From Cyclobacteriaceae bacterium (GTDB lineage Bacteria; Bacteroidota; Bacteroidia; Cytophagales; Cyclobacteriaceae), in the NCBI GenBank assembly GCA_028278225.1, contig JANQEU010000049.1:59332-123331 (forward strand): DNA of 64,000 nucleotides. The letters are read 5' to 3'. The notes beneath the pieces were generated by a model that was not told the DNA's origin, ran no database searches, and saw nothing but the letters and a program-made list of their open reading frames with translations. A program made the position numbers and the translations under genes. Positions 52,890-61,478 of this stretch are shown here, in pieces. Within the stretch, counting starts at the first letter, position 1. Every line of letters begins with the position of its first letter.

Positions 52890-53786
52890 ATGATATTCAA
52901 ACCGGAAGAATTCTATATTGGTTTTCAATTGAATTATTTTGATTACAGGCAAGTCAACAATAAATATCTTCTCAATCTTGGGGATCAGGGGATTGCGAAA
53001 CTAATTCAACCGATTCTGAATGGATCGAAAGAAGAATTTCTAAAAAGTGTTCGAGCAGATATTAGATTGACTTTTTTGCTGTGCGTCGAAACTTTGTTTG
53101 AACTGATTTTTGCGCTTCTGCCTGACAAAAATGGGAAAATTGATGATAAATCACTTATTCTTCGATTAGCGCAAAAAACGCAACATCAAGAGGATATTAG
53201 AAACTTTTACCAAGGTGAAAAAAGCAGATTAGATTCATTGGACCTAAATCTTTCCCATAGTAACGGAAAGCAAGGAACTGTATTGAGGCACATCTTTTAT
53301 TATTCCTTATGGAAGGAGGAACTGAACAAGGACATTGATAGTAGTCTTGAAGTAATCAAGAATTCTTTGAAAATTGTTGCCAAGGAATTAACAAATAGAG
53401 AGGAACTAAACAGCTATAAGCATGGATTACGTGGAATTCCGTTCCTTAAGAGTTTTATGATCGTTCAGAAAGAAGACCCAAGCAAAAAGCTTAAGTTTAA
53501 TATTGATGACTCTGTAACTATATACTCTTTCAATAAAAAAACAAAAAGTCATGAGTTTTTAACCAAATCGTTTGATTCCGAAAGAGATATGCTACTTACT
53601 CATCACACATCTCTTTTAATTAATAATATAATTCAGCTTAGAAAATCTCTTCTTCCAAGTGAGAGGAATAAAGATTATCCAGTATTCTTGTTTGAAAAGG
53701 AAGGTTTGGAGAATGCGAGCAAAGTGAATGTGGAACTTCAGGAATTCACGTTTGTGATTAGCCCAAAAAGTAAAAACGAAATCTAA
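52890..53786 (+). CDS. Hypothetical protein
   Basis: A 298-residue protein rich in Lys, Leu and Asn with no motif I recognise. It is largely helical (SVRADIRLTFLLCVETLFEL, then IKNSLKIVAKELTNREELNS). A HEPN-like active site (R-x4-6-H) is not obvious. It stands alone after the 94-base inverted repeat. A cargo gene of unknown function. Confidence 0.65.
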   Translation: MIFKPEEFYIGFQLNYFDYRQVNNKYLLNLGDQGIAKLIQPILNGSKEEFLKSVRADIRLTFLLCVETLFELIFALLPDKNGKIDDKSLILRLAQKTQHQEDIRNFYQGEKSRLDSLDLNLSHSNGKQGTVLRHIFYYSLWKEELNKDIDSSLEVIKNSLKIVAKELTNREELNSYKHGLRGIPFLKSFMIVQKEDPSKKLKFNIDDSVTIYSFNKKTKSHEFLTKSFDSERDMLLTHHTSLLINNIIQLRKSLLPSERNKDYPVFLFEKEGLENASKVNVELQEFTFVISPKSKNEI

Positions 53787-54021
53787 CAACCCAAACTACG
53801 AACCTGCCAGCTTTTCAATGACTCGCCTGCTCCACTGCCCATTCTGAAAACTTCAGTTCTCTTAGTTACATTGTTCTGGACTTAAGACTACATGGCTCAA
53901 ATTTTCGTGGATATCGTTGGGGGGTTGAGCTGTATAGCTACCTTTAGGTGACTTACTAGCTGTGGACATACTGACCGATAGCTTCACAAGCAATTATGCT
54001 ACAATACTCCAGTTTTGTAAA

Positions 54022-55494
54022 ATGATAATATCTGAGCTTAATATATCAAACTGGAAATCCTTCCCTTTTAACGAGAATCCTGATCCAATAGTCTTCAGTA
54101 AGAACTTCAACATTTTTATTGGACCTAACTCCTCAGGTAAATCAAATATGGCAAATGCCTTAAGACTGGCTTGCGGTTATGGTCCTCATCCAGCGAGAGA
54201 TCCAGAAATGGATAAAACAATTGCCAAAGACTTGATTACGAATGATTACTTTAATGACATAGAGAAGCCTATTGAAATTAAAATAAGGACAACTAGTAAT
54301 CAACCTGACCCTGTTTTTATTAACCCATCTGAAATTGGTTTGAAGTTCAGTTATAAAAATCAAAAGGAATTCTTCCCGATTGGGGAAACCAAAGTGCTAT
54401 ATGGCTTAACTACAATAAAAAGTTATTCAGCAATTTTTCGTGAAGCGTGGAATGAATTGATAGTTGAAGCAAAAGAATATTTTAACATCATGCTTCCTAG
54501 TGATGTACCTGATCCTACCTCAGACCAATTATTCTCAGATTTATTTGATGAAAATGGGCAAATCTTTTATCAGGCAGGTTCTGGGAATGCAGCGGTCTTG
54601 TATTACATGATAGAATTAAAAGTCCATTCAAAAATTGGTGTGACATGCTTTTTGTTTGAAGAGCCTGAGCTTCACATGTATCCTTATTTGCTACGGAACT
54701 TGACAAGATACTTGATTGACCTAAAGGATATACAGTTTTTTATTACGACCCATTCTTCTCTATTTATTGAAGAAATCCTTAGAGTTGGAGGGTACATTTT
54801 TCGGCTTAGAAAAAAGAATGAAAACACAAAAGTTACAAACGTAACATCTGATAAGCCTAAACTTAGAGACTTAATATTTGAGGAGCTCGGAAACAGTCCG
54901 GGAGATATTTTACTGGCCAAAGCTGTAATTTGGGTAGAAGGTCCATCTGATGTCATTTATGTAAAGCACTGGTTAAGGGTCAAAGGAATTACTGAGGACA
55001 ATTATTCATTCATGTTTTATAGTGGCAGTTTGATAAAGCATATTTCATTTGATGAAATTGATGTGGATCAACTGATTACCTTATGCAGTCTAAATCCTAA
55101 TTCGATCATTATAATTGATCGGGACAGAGATAGTGAAGATGAAGAATTGAAAGAGAATGCACAGAGGGTTCTAGACAACTTTAGGGAAAGCAAAAAATTG
55201 GCCTGGGTGACAGGAGGTCGAGAAATTGAAAATTACATACATCCAGATGTTTTCAAGGATGCAGTAAGAAATGTGCATCCTGAAACAAGTTTTGAGTTCA
55301 AATTTGGTCAGTATGATCAAATGATAAATCCACGAAAATTTGATAAAGTGAAAGTAGCTAAAGAAGTTGTTAAGATTTATGAAGATGGGAATTATGAATA
55401 TGATTTATGGGATCTAAATGAGATGCTTAATAAACTTGTTACTGAAATTGAAGCAGCTGGTAATACCAGCACTTTTGAGAAACCTCCAATATGA
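54022..55494 (+). CDS. OLD-family ATPase/TOPRIM nuclease
   Basis: About 490 residues from the ATG at 54022 (MIISELNISNWKSF); the frame is open from 53962. The N-terminal ABC-type ATPase has Walker A IGPNSSGKSN (about 33-42) and Walker B TCFLFEEPELHMYP, with the following FITTHSSLFI (H-loop). The C-terminal TOPRIM domain has AVIWVEGPSDVIYVKHWL (Glu) and SIIIIDRDRDSEDEE (D-x-D). OLD-family proteins are DNA nucleases used in several defence systems (Gabija, Retron-associated, PARIS-like). The next gene overlaps by 4 bases and is the likely partner; no UvrD-like helicase (GajB) follows. Confidence 0.85.
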   Translation: MIISELNISNWKSFPFNENPDPIVFSKNFNIFIGPNSSGKSNMANALRLACGYGPHPARDPEMDKTIAKDLITNDYFNDIEKPIEIKIRTTSNQPDPVFINPSEIGLKFSYKNQKEFFPIGETKVLYGLTTIKSYSAIFREAWNELIVEAKEYFNIMLPSDVPDPTSDQLFSDLFDENGQIFYQAGSGNAAVLYYMIELKVHSKIGVTCFLFEEPELHMYPYLLRNLTRYLIDLKDIQFFITTHSSLFIEEILRVGGYIFRLRKKNENTKVTNVTSDKPKLRDLIFEELGNSPGDILLAKAVIWVEGPSDVIYVKHWLRVKGITEDNYSFMFYSGSLIKHISFDEIDVDQLITLCSLNPNSIIIIDRDRDSEDEELKENAQRVLDNFRESKKLAWVTGGREIENYIHPDVFKDAVRNVHPETSFEFKFGQYDQMINPRKFDKVKVAKEVVKIYEDGNYEYDLWDLNEMLNKLVTEIEAAGNTSTFEKPPI

Positions 55495-56450
55495 ATGCGA
55501 TTGAAGTAAATCAGGTTAAACCTTTGTTAAAGGGACTAATCCATAATTCACTAGTTAGCTCGGTCGATTTTGTAGTGAATAAGTGTCACAAACTTGGGAA
55601 CAAACCTCAAGAGCCTGACTTTGTTGCTTCTTTAACATTGAAATTCACACCAGGACTTTTCAATGCATTAAAAACTGTATTTCCAAAATATAAGTTTTCT
55701 GTAACTGGTGTTTTTTGCCACCAAAAACCTCTCGTCGATATTGGTTTAACCAAAAGTCCAGAAATTGGCGACATTTTATTTGCATATATCCATACAGACT
55801 ACACTGGTTGCAGAAGGTTTAATTCCCTTCTGTTCCAAGCTAAAATTTCTAACAACCCTATAACAACTGTCACTAAAGTAGATCAGCACCAACTTAGGTT
55901 ATATGAGGGGTGGCCCATATTTTCATATAAGCGAGCAGGAACTCTAAACGGGATTAAGCGAGATATTCAACCAAAAACAATAAATGATGGTGCACAATAT
56001 TTGCTAATTGACGACCATCCAGTTTACGGTCTTTCGGGAGTGAATGGTACATTCCCCATGGGGTGTGCTATTCCATCTAAGAAACTTGTATTAAACAGTG
56101 ATTTGACAGATGAGATTATTGACTTTATAAAATTCAAGTCAGGAAGAACATTTGAGGAAACTTCAACTACTAGTGATGATTGGACTAGAATGATTTGGGA
56201 CATTTTGAATGTTACAAAGGCAAAAGCCAGCCGAAGAAAGAACGCAGGAATAACTAATCTACCACGACAAGTAACTGAAGATTTTGATGGCTGCTGTTTC
56301 TTCATAACACAATCCAACTCAATATATAACGATTTACACCAACAATTAGGACATGGCGATTTTCAGGCAAATTCAGACAATTATTTTGACGAAGAAAATT
56401 TTGCTCCATCAGTTATTCTAATAGAAAGTAGCGAACAGAATGAAGAATAG
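55491..56450 (+). CDS. Partner of the OLD-family protein, possible PD-(D/E)XK-like
   Basis: A 319-residue protein that overlaps the OLD gene by 4 bases and must be co-translated with it. The segment SPEIGDILFAYIH (Asp94) followed by LLFQAKIS (Gln116-x-Lys118) fits a PD-(D/E)XK fold with Gln in place of Glu, as seen in several restriction families. No helicase or TIR motif is visible. It may be a second nuclease, an inhibitor or the sensor of a two-gene defence cassette that I cannot match to a named system. Confidence 0.65.
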   Translation: MNAIEVNQVKPLLKGLIHNSLVSSVDFVVNKCHKLGNKPQEPDFVASLTLKFTPGLFNALKTVFPKYKFSVTGVFCHQKPLVDIGLTKSPEIGDILFAYIHTDYTGCRRFNSLLFQAKISNNPITTVTKVDQHQLRLYEGWPIFSYKRAGTLNGIKRDIQPKTINDGAQYLLIDDHPVYGLSGVNGTFPMGCAIPSKKLVLNSDLTDEIIDFIKFKSGRTFEETSTTSDDWTRMIWDILNVTKAKASRRKNAGITNLPRQVTEDFDGCCFFITQSNSIYNDLHQQLGHGDFQANSDNYFDEENFAPSVILIESSEQNEE

Positions 56451-56642
56451 AAATGCTGGTAACCCACGGCTTGAATTAAGGGGTTTTATCGGTAAGGAAA
56501 TTATGGTGGCACTTGGAAAGTCCGCCACGAAGTGTAAATTTAAATATGTGTGACTTGTGCCAGTGGCAAGGTTAGTGCATTCTAATCTCCACTCATCAAA
56601 GCCAGGGTTAGCGGCAATTTCTACAACAAAAGTAACAAATCG

Positions 56643-57140
56643 ATGGATAGTTCTGATAATCCTTTTGCGGACTTGATTGCGGTGAATAACAAGTTTCAAC
56701 AATGGAAAAAGCAAAATAATGAACTAAGTACTAGAAGCGATTTGATTAATCAGAGAAAACAAAAAATATTCAACCAAATCACCGCCTTAGAAGATCGCAA
56801 ATTTCCTTTTCCATCTAAAATGGAAGCCCTTACAAACAATCTTATGAGAGTTTCTGATCTGAGGAAAAACCTTTATCAGAAATCCCTTAATCTATTTCGC
56901 GAATTCGAAGCTTTGAATAGTTCAGCAGTGGAATTGGAGAAGGAAACCTTCAAGGATGGCAAATACAATTTTACGAATGATCAAAGGATTAGAATTGAAC
57001 TGATGATAGTTCAATGGGAACAAATCACTGAAAAACAAGAGAAGAATATAAAAGAGCGTCTTGAAGCATATACCTCAGAAGAAACCATAATTCTTGAAAT
57101 AGAAAATGAATTGATCTCATATTTACAGTGGAACCAGTAG
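56643..57140 (+). CDS. Coiled-coil protein
   Basis: A 165-residue, all-helical, charged protein (FADLIAVNNKFQQWKKQNNE, later KEDRLEAYT-type helices) with likely long coiled coil and no signal peptide or catalytic motif. It lies 165 bases before the PLD gene on the same strand. Possibly a structural or regulatory partner; function unknown. Confidence 0.6.
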   Translation: MDSSDNPFADLIAVNNKFQQWKKQNNELSTRSDLINQRKQKIFNQITALEDRKFPFPSKMEALTNNLMRVSDLRKNLYQKSLNLFREFEALNSSAVELEKETFKDGKYNFTNDQRIRIELMIVQWEQITEKQEKNIKERLEAYTSEETIILEIENELISYLQWNQ

Positions 57141-57305
57141 TAAACTGTCAAAAACAGCAAAAAATGATAGAAAAAAGTGAAGAAACTAAAGATCAGGGGT
57201 GTTAATGGTTATTTTTCACAACCATTTTCTGCCAAGGTTCTAGTAGGAGATCGAAACAAAGATTTGACAATTTGTTTACATAATAGAGTCCGAATGAATT
57301 AAACA

Positions 57306-58115
57306 ATGAACCTATCACACTTTGCCATAAAGTCCATTGTACCATTTATTACAGGTGACGAATTTCCTCCGTACCGAAATGGCCCTAAATTGGTTGAATT
57401 ATTCAATAAATATGGTAGTCGAGATGTATATGATGGGAAAGGGCTACCAAAATTAGATAAAGCTAATAGTAATAGACCGGCCAGAAAGCAGTATGTAGAG
57501 CGCAGATTACTTGAACTTTCAGGAAAACATGAACTTAGACAACTATTGGAAGAGGTAATGAATGGATCTGACAATAAGAAAGAGATAGTTAGTAAGGTGA
57601 ATAATATTTTGAATCCTGAAAAATATGGAATAACGGAATTAGATGGCACTTATTCAATTCAAGGAGGCATAATTGACAAAAGCCTCCCTGCAAGAAATGA
57701 AGCACATTTTAAAGACATTGAAAATCAAATTTTGTCGACACTAAATAATGCGCGAGTTTCGATAAGACTAGTTATGGCTTGGTTTACTAATGAAACTCTG
57801 TTCAAAAAATTACTATCGAAACACAATGATGGAATAGATGTACAATTAGCAATTTATGATGATGGAATCAACAAGAAACATGGTGTAAATTTTTCGGAGT
57901 TACCAAATACACGAATTAATAGAAGCACAAAGGGAGGTATTATGCATGACAAATTTTGTGTAATAGACAACCAGATTGTGATAACTGGATCCTATAATTG
58001 GACCAATAATGCCGAATTTAAAAACGATGAGAATATTACGATCGAAAAGGACCCCGAACAAGCTTCAAGATATTCTGAAGAATTTAGACGACTGACAAAA
58101 ATAGCAATGGACTGA
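57306..58115 (+). CDS. PLD-family nuclease with N-terminal associated domain
   Basis: A 269-residue protein. The C-terminal half is a phospholipase-D-like nuclease with a single HKD motif, GGIMHDKFCVIDNQIVITGS (H-x-K-x4-D), followed by the conserved SYNWTNNAE. One HKD copy implies that the active form is a dimer, as in Nuc and DrmC-type enzymes. The N-terminal 90 residues (IKSIVPFITGDEFPPYRNGP, then RKQYVERRLLELSGKHELRQ) look like a conserved helical domain that accompanies other abortive-infection-type effectors; I cannot name it. It is far from the DISARM-like operon, so it is unlikely to be its DrmC. Confidence 0.8.
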   Translation: MNLSHFAIKSIVPFITGDEFPPYRNGPKLVELFNKYGSRDVYDGKGLPKLDKANSNRPARKQYVERRLLELSGKHELRQLLEEVMNGSDNKKEIVSKVNNILNPEKYGITELDGTYSIQGGIIDKSLPARNEAHFKDIENQILSTLNNARVSIRLVMAWFTNETLFKKLLSKHNDGIDVQLAIYDDGINKKHGVNFSELPNTRINRSTKGGIMHDKFCVIDNQIVITGSYNWTNNAEFKNDENITIEKDPEQASRYSEEFRRLTKIAMD

Positions 58116-58228
58116 TGTCAATCGAGTAAACGGTCCTGACAGGTAACCGTCAAGATGCGCTTCTCACACAGCATACACCATTGTATTTTTCACCGAAATT
58201 GCTATCTGCTCACTTGGCACATCAACCG

Positions 58229-58501
58229 TCATAAGAATAATGACCTCTGTCTAGGATCCAAGGATTTTCGGGAACCAGGATTATTGCCCTTGTAACTCTG
58301 CTCAAGGAAGCGGATGGCACCTTTCATTGAGGTGGAAATGAATTGGATCTTGCGGTGGTTGGTGGCGATGTAATTGTCGTCTCCTCTTTCGACGATGCCA
58401 ATCAGAATGTTCTCTTCGTTGCGGAACTCCGTTACATTTTCATCGAAGAGAGATTTTGATCTTATTAATTTCGAACAGTACAGGTTTTGCTTTTCCATCA
58501 T
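58229..58501 (-). CDS. Small hypothetical protein
   Basis: About 90 residues from the ATG at 58501 (MMEKQNLYCSKLIRSKSLFD); the frame is open to 58549. It is beta-rich in the middle (ENILIGIVERGDDNYIATNH) with a helical end (STSMKGAIRFLEQSYKG). It is the last gene before the tRNA boundary. Family unknown. Confidence 0.55.
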   Translation of the reverse strand: MMEKQNLYCSKLIRSKSLFDENVTEFRNEENILIGIVERGDDNYIATNHRKIQFISTSMKGAIRFLEQSYKGNNPGSRKSLDPRQRSLFL

Positions 58502-58886
58502 CTTTAATTTTTTCCGGTGAACCAGCGGGAGGCTTGCGGGAAATTGCACTAAATACGAAATGGAATGCGTGATTAAATTTCAAGGTAAGTAGACATTGTG
58601 AAAAGATGATACCGCGTGATATCTGGCCCTTAGACCTGGACACCTAGCACAAAAATTTAATCAGGACCCATTTTGGATTTAGTGTGGGGAAAGAACTTTG
58701 GAAAAAGATTAAAGATGACGGGGAATCGCGGAACTAGTCAGATTGTTAGTAAGTCAACATCTGAAGGGTTATTCACAAAAGCACTTTTTGAAAAGGATTT
58801 TGTAGGTTTAAGAGAGTACTCGCAGATGAAAGTTTGATGAATGAGACAATGTTGTACCTATGTTGTACCCAGCCAGGTATAAGAAA
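58502..58886. other. Non-coding boundary region
   Basis: About 385 bases between the last cargo gene and the tRNA terminator with no credible gene. It contains the 10-base direct repeat ATGTTGTACC at 58849-58858 and 58860-58869. Such TTGTACC repeats close to a tRNA could be integrase arm sites; this is a guess. Confidence 0.45.
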
Positions 58887-58909
58887 AGCCCTAATGATCT
58901 ATTAGGACT
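58887..58909 (-). terminator. Terminator of the tRNA transcript
   Basis: AGCCCTAAT - GATCT - ATTAGGACT on the plus strand forms a hairpin with one G-T pair when read on the minus strand and is followed there by TTTTCTTA. It lies 19 bases past the 3' end of tRNA-Leu. Confidence 0.65.
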
Positions 58910-58927
58910 TAACTTCTTGATAATCAG

Positions 58928-59013
58928 TACCCAGGGCGGGACTTGAACCCGCACGGACTTTAAGGTCCACAGGATTTTAAGTCCTGCGTGTCTACCAATT
59001 CCACCACCTGGGC
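58928..59013 (-). tRNA. tRNA-Leu (TAA anticodon)
   Basis: An 86-base class II tRNA read on the minus strand. The acceptor stem GCCCAGG pairs with CCTGGGT, the anticodon loop is CTTAAAA with anticodon TAA, a variable arm is present and the T arm is GCGGGTTCAAGTCCCGC. No CCA is encoded. Its 3' end faces the accessory region, a common integration point. Confidence 0.93.
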
Positions 59014-59093
59014 GTCATCTACTCCGTAGATGCTAGCAAAAGCTAGATTTCCAATAAAACAGAAGCCGCACTGAATGCGGCGTTCAATTTTCG

Positions 59094-59166
<73 letters not shown>

Positions 59167-59513
59167 TTTTATTTCGAGAGAGTAGATTCAGAGAACCAGG
59201 ATTTCCTTTGTGCCCTACTCCCGATTATTATCGGGAAGCTACTCTCGCTAATAGTCCTCTCCTGTTAGGAAAAGGACTGCAAATTTAACGTAAGCCGGGT
59301 AATTACCAATATTGATTCTTCAATTATTTGATTTATGCCAAAATCACTCAGATTGATGTTTAGTGTTTAGGTAATAGTAATTGTTATGGACATTCACTTG
59401 AACATATTCTTATTGATACATAAAAATCGTACCTACATAAAGAAGTTGTGTTTGTTTTTATTAGTAAATTAAAGATTGTATAAAACTTTATAATCATCAA
59501 ACAGTTATTAATC
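59167..59513. other. tRNA upstream region and promoter of the S74 protein
   Basis: About 347 bases. It carries a hairpin TCCCGAT - TATT - ATCGGGA at 59219-59236 followed by AGCTACTCTCGCT (59237-59249), a 13-base copy of the tRNA-Gly 5' end (59155-59167). The rest is A+T-rich and must contain the divergent promoters. Confidence 0.5.
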
Positions 59514-61028
59514 ATGAAAAACTTACATTCGTTTAGGAAGACCATTTTCTTTTGCCTGGTGATCATTTCACCATGTATTTATGCACAGACTACCACATCT
59601 ACAGGTCAGGGTGCCGGAACAGGCGGGTCACACAATTCGTTTTATGGCTACTATTCCGGCAACGGCACAACTGGATCTTACAATTCGTTTTTTGGGTCAA
59701 GGAGCGGGATGCAGAATGTTTCGGGATATGATAATGTATTTATGGGTTATTATTCAGGGTATAGCAATTATAGCGGTAATAAGAATAGTTTTTATGGAGT
59801 CTTTAGTGGCAGAAATAACTATAATGGAATTCGGAATACTTTCAATGGTTATGCTGCAGGTTATAGCAATGTTGGTGGAGGATATAACGTTTATATGGGC
59901 TATTATGCTGGTTACTCGAGAGATCACAGCTATTATAATGTTGCTATTGGTGCGTATTCAGGAAAATCTGATTCCGGTGGAAACTATAATACATTAATAG
60001 GTTATTACTCGGGTTATGATGGAGGGGGTCATGAACGTAATACGTTTGTTGGGGCCTACTCCGGTCATAATGCTTTAGGTAGTACCAGCTTAAATAAAAA
60101 CAACACATTTGTTGGTTACAGAGCCAGAGAAAATAATACCTATGGAGCAGGAAACGTTTTTATTGGATCTGAGGCTGGAGATTCGAACACGGAGAAATGG
60201 GATAATGTTGCCATTGGCTATCAATCTGATGTTGGATCCAGCACAAAACATTCAATTGCAATTGGAGCATGGGCAACTGTTAGTGCAGACTATGAGGCAA
60301 GAATTGGAAGTAGTAGCATGACGAGTATTGGTGGTCAGGTATCGTGGTCAACATTCTCAGATGGAAGATTCAAAGAAAATGTTAAATCTGATGTTCCCGG
60401 ACTGGATTTCATTCTTGAGCTTAATCCGGTTACCTATAATGTCAATCACGAAAGGCTTGAAGCATTTGTTATGGGAAAGGAAGATGATGACAGCGATGAA
60501 ACAGCAAGAAGAGAAAGCCGTGATGAAAACTCTATACGACATTCCGGACTAATCGCACAGGAAGTCGAGGAAGTCCTGAAAGAAGGGAATTTTCAGACTA
60601 GCATTGTTGAAACCCCACAAAACGAAAATGATCCCTATGGTATTAGATATGCTGAATTGGTTATTCCACTAATAAAGGCAATTCAGGAATTAAGTGCCAA
60701 GGTAGAAGAACAACAGAAACTAATTGAAAATTATTCTTCAAATGGGTCTGCCGGGTCAAAAACCTTTGGATCAAAACTATTTCAAAACAGACCTAATCCG
60801 TTTTCTTCAAAGTCAGAAATTCAAATGAAAGTACCTGAAAGGGCAAATGATGTCCAATTAATTATCTATAACCTGGAAGGGAAACAACTAAAATCGATTC
60901 CAATTTACGACAGGGGGAGTACTTCTATTAGATTAACAGGAAATGAATTAGGAGCTGGAATCTATCTGTACACGTTAATCATCGATAACGAAATATCAGG
61001 TACAAAAAGAATGATCATAACTCGTTAA
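59514..61028 (+). CDS. Surface protein with peptidase-S74 and T9SS sorting domains
   Basis: A 504-residue exported protein. It has a signal peptide (KTIFFCLVIISPCIYAQ), then many short YadA-head-like repeats of the form NSFFGYYSGN / NVFMGYYSGYSN / NTFVGAYSGHN (about residues 30-240), then a peptidase-S74-type chaperone domain (SDGRFKENVKSDVPGLDFIL, HSGLIAQEVEEVL, YAELVIPLIKAIQELS), and a T9SS type A sorting domain (RPNPFSSKSEIQMKV to the C-terminus). S74 domains self-cleave in phage tail spikes, but in Bacteroidota they are common in secreted repeat proteins. This looks like a chromosomal surface fibre. Confidence 0.9.
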   Translation: MKNLHSFRKTIFFCLVIISPCIYAQTTTSTGQGAGTGGSHNSFYGYYSGNGTTGSYNSFFGSRSGMQNVSGYDNVFMGYYSGYSNYSGNKNSFYGVFSGRNNYNGIRNTFNGYAAGYSNVGGGYNVYMGYYAGYSRDHSYYNVAIGAYSGKSDSGGNYNTLIGYYSGYDGGGHERNTFVGAYSGHNALGSTSLNKNNTFVGYRARENNTYGAGNVFIGSEAGDSNTEKWDNVAIGYQSDVGSSTKHSIAIGAWATVSADYEARIGSSSMTSIGGQVSWSTFSDGRFKENVKSDVPGLDFILELNPVTYNVNHERLEAFVMGKEDDDSDETARRESRDENSIRHSGLIAQEVEEVLKEGNFQTSIVETPQNENDPYGIRYAELVIPLIKAIQELSAKVEEQQKLIENYSSNGSAGSKTFGSKLFQNRPNPFSSKSEIQMKVPERANDVQLIIYNLEGKQLKSIPIYDRGSTSIRLTGNELGAGIYLYTLIIDNEISGTKRMIITR

Positions 61029-61057
61029 GAGACAGTTTGGCATATAATTTTACTTAA

Positions 61058-61086
61058 GGCAGATCATAAATCGATCTGCCTTTTTT
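61058..61086 (+). terminator. Rho-independent terminator
   Basis: GGCAGATC (61058-61065) and GATCTGCC (61073-61080) form an 8-base stem followed by TTTTTT (61081-61086), 30 bases after the stop of the S74 protein gene. Confidence 0.85.
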
Positions 61087-61478
61087 ACTATATCAAATGC
61101 AGCGTTCAGCTAAAAAATAAAGCGTTGTATATAAACAAATGCAATTTCCATAATCCTGTTTACAAACATTTCCTCTAATTCTTCTGTGCCGGAAAATACA
61201 GGTATTAAGAGATTACCTTAACTGATTTTCAGGTATTTAACAATAATATATTTGGGTTATTGTCGGTTCTGTAAAAGTGGACTAACTCGTGTATTATTTG
61301 ACCAAAATTTAGTTCACCTTTTTTTAATATTTTATCTTTAATCAATGCAATATTTAGTAAATTGCCTGTCTCATTTTTCAAAAACCACTTTAATCAGATA
61401 CTCACAAACAGATTTTTTAAGTGGAAATCCACAAATTGAAAAGAAAATTTATACCTGTAGTAAATAAATAATTGTCCC
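61087..61478. other. Non-coding gap between surface protein genes
   Basis: About 390 A+T-rich bases between the terminator and the next start. No gene, tRNA or clear inverted repeat is visible. It must contain the promoter of the following gene. Confidence 0.5.

Noticed and set aside
57306..58115. PLD nuclease as the missing DrmC
   Set aside because: It is over 40 kb from the DISARM-like operon on the other strand and has an unrelated N-terminal domain.
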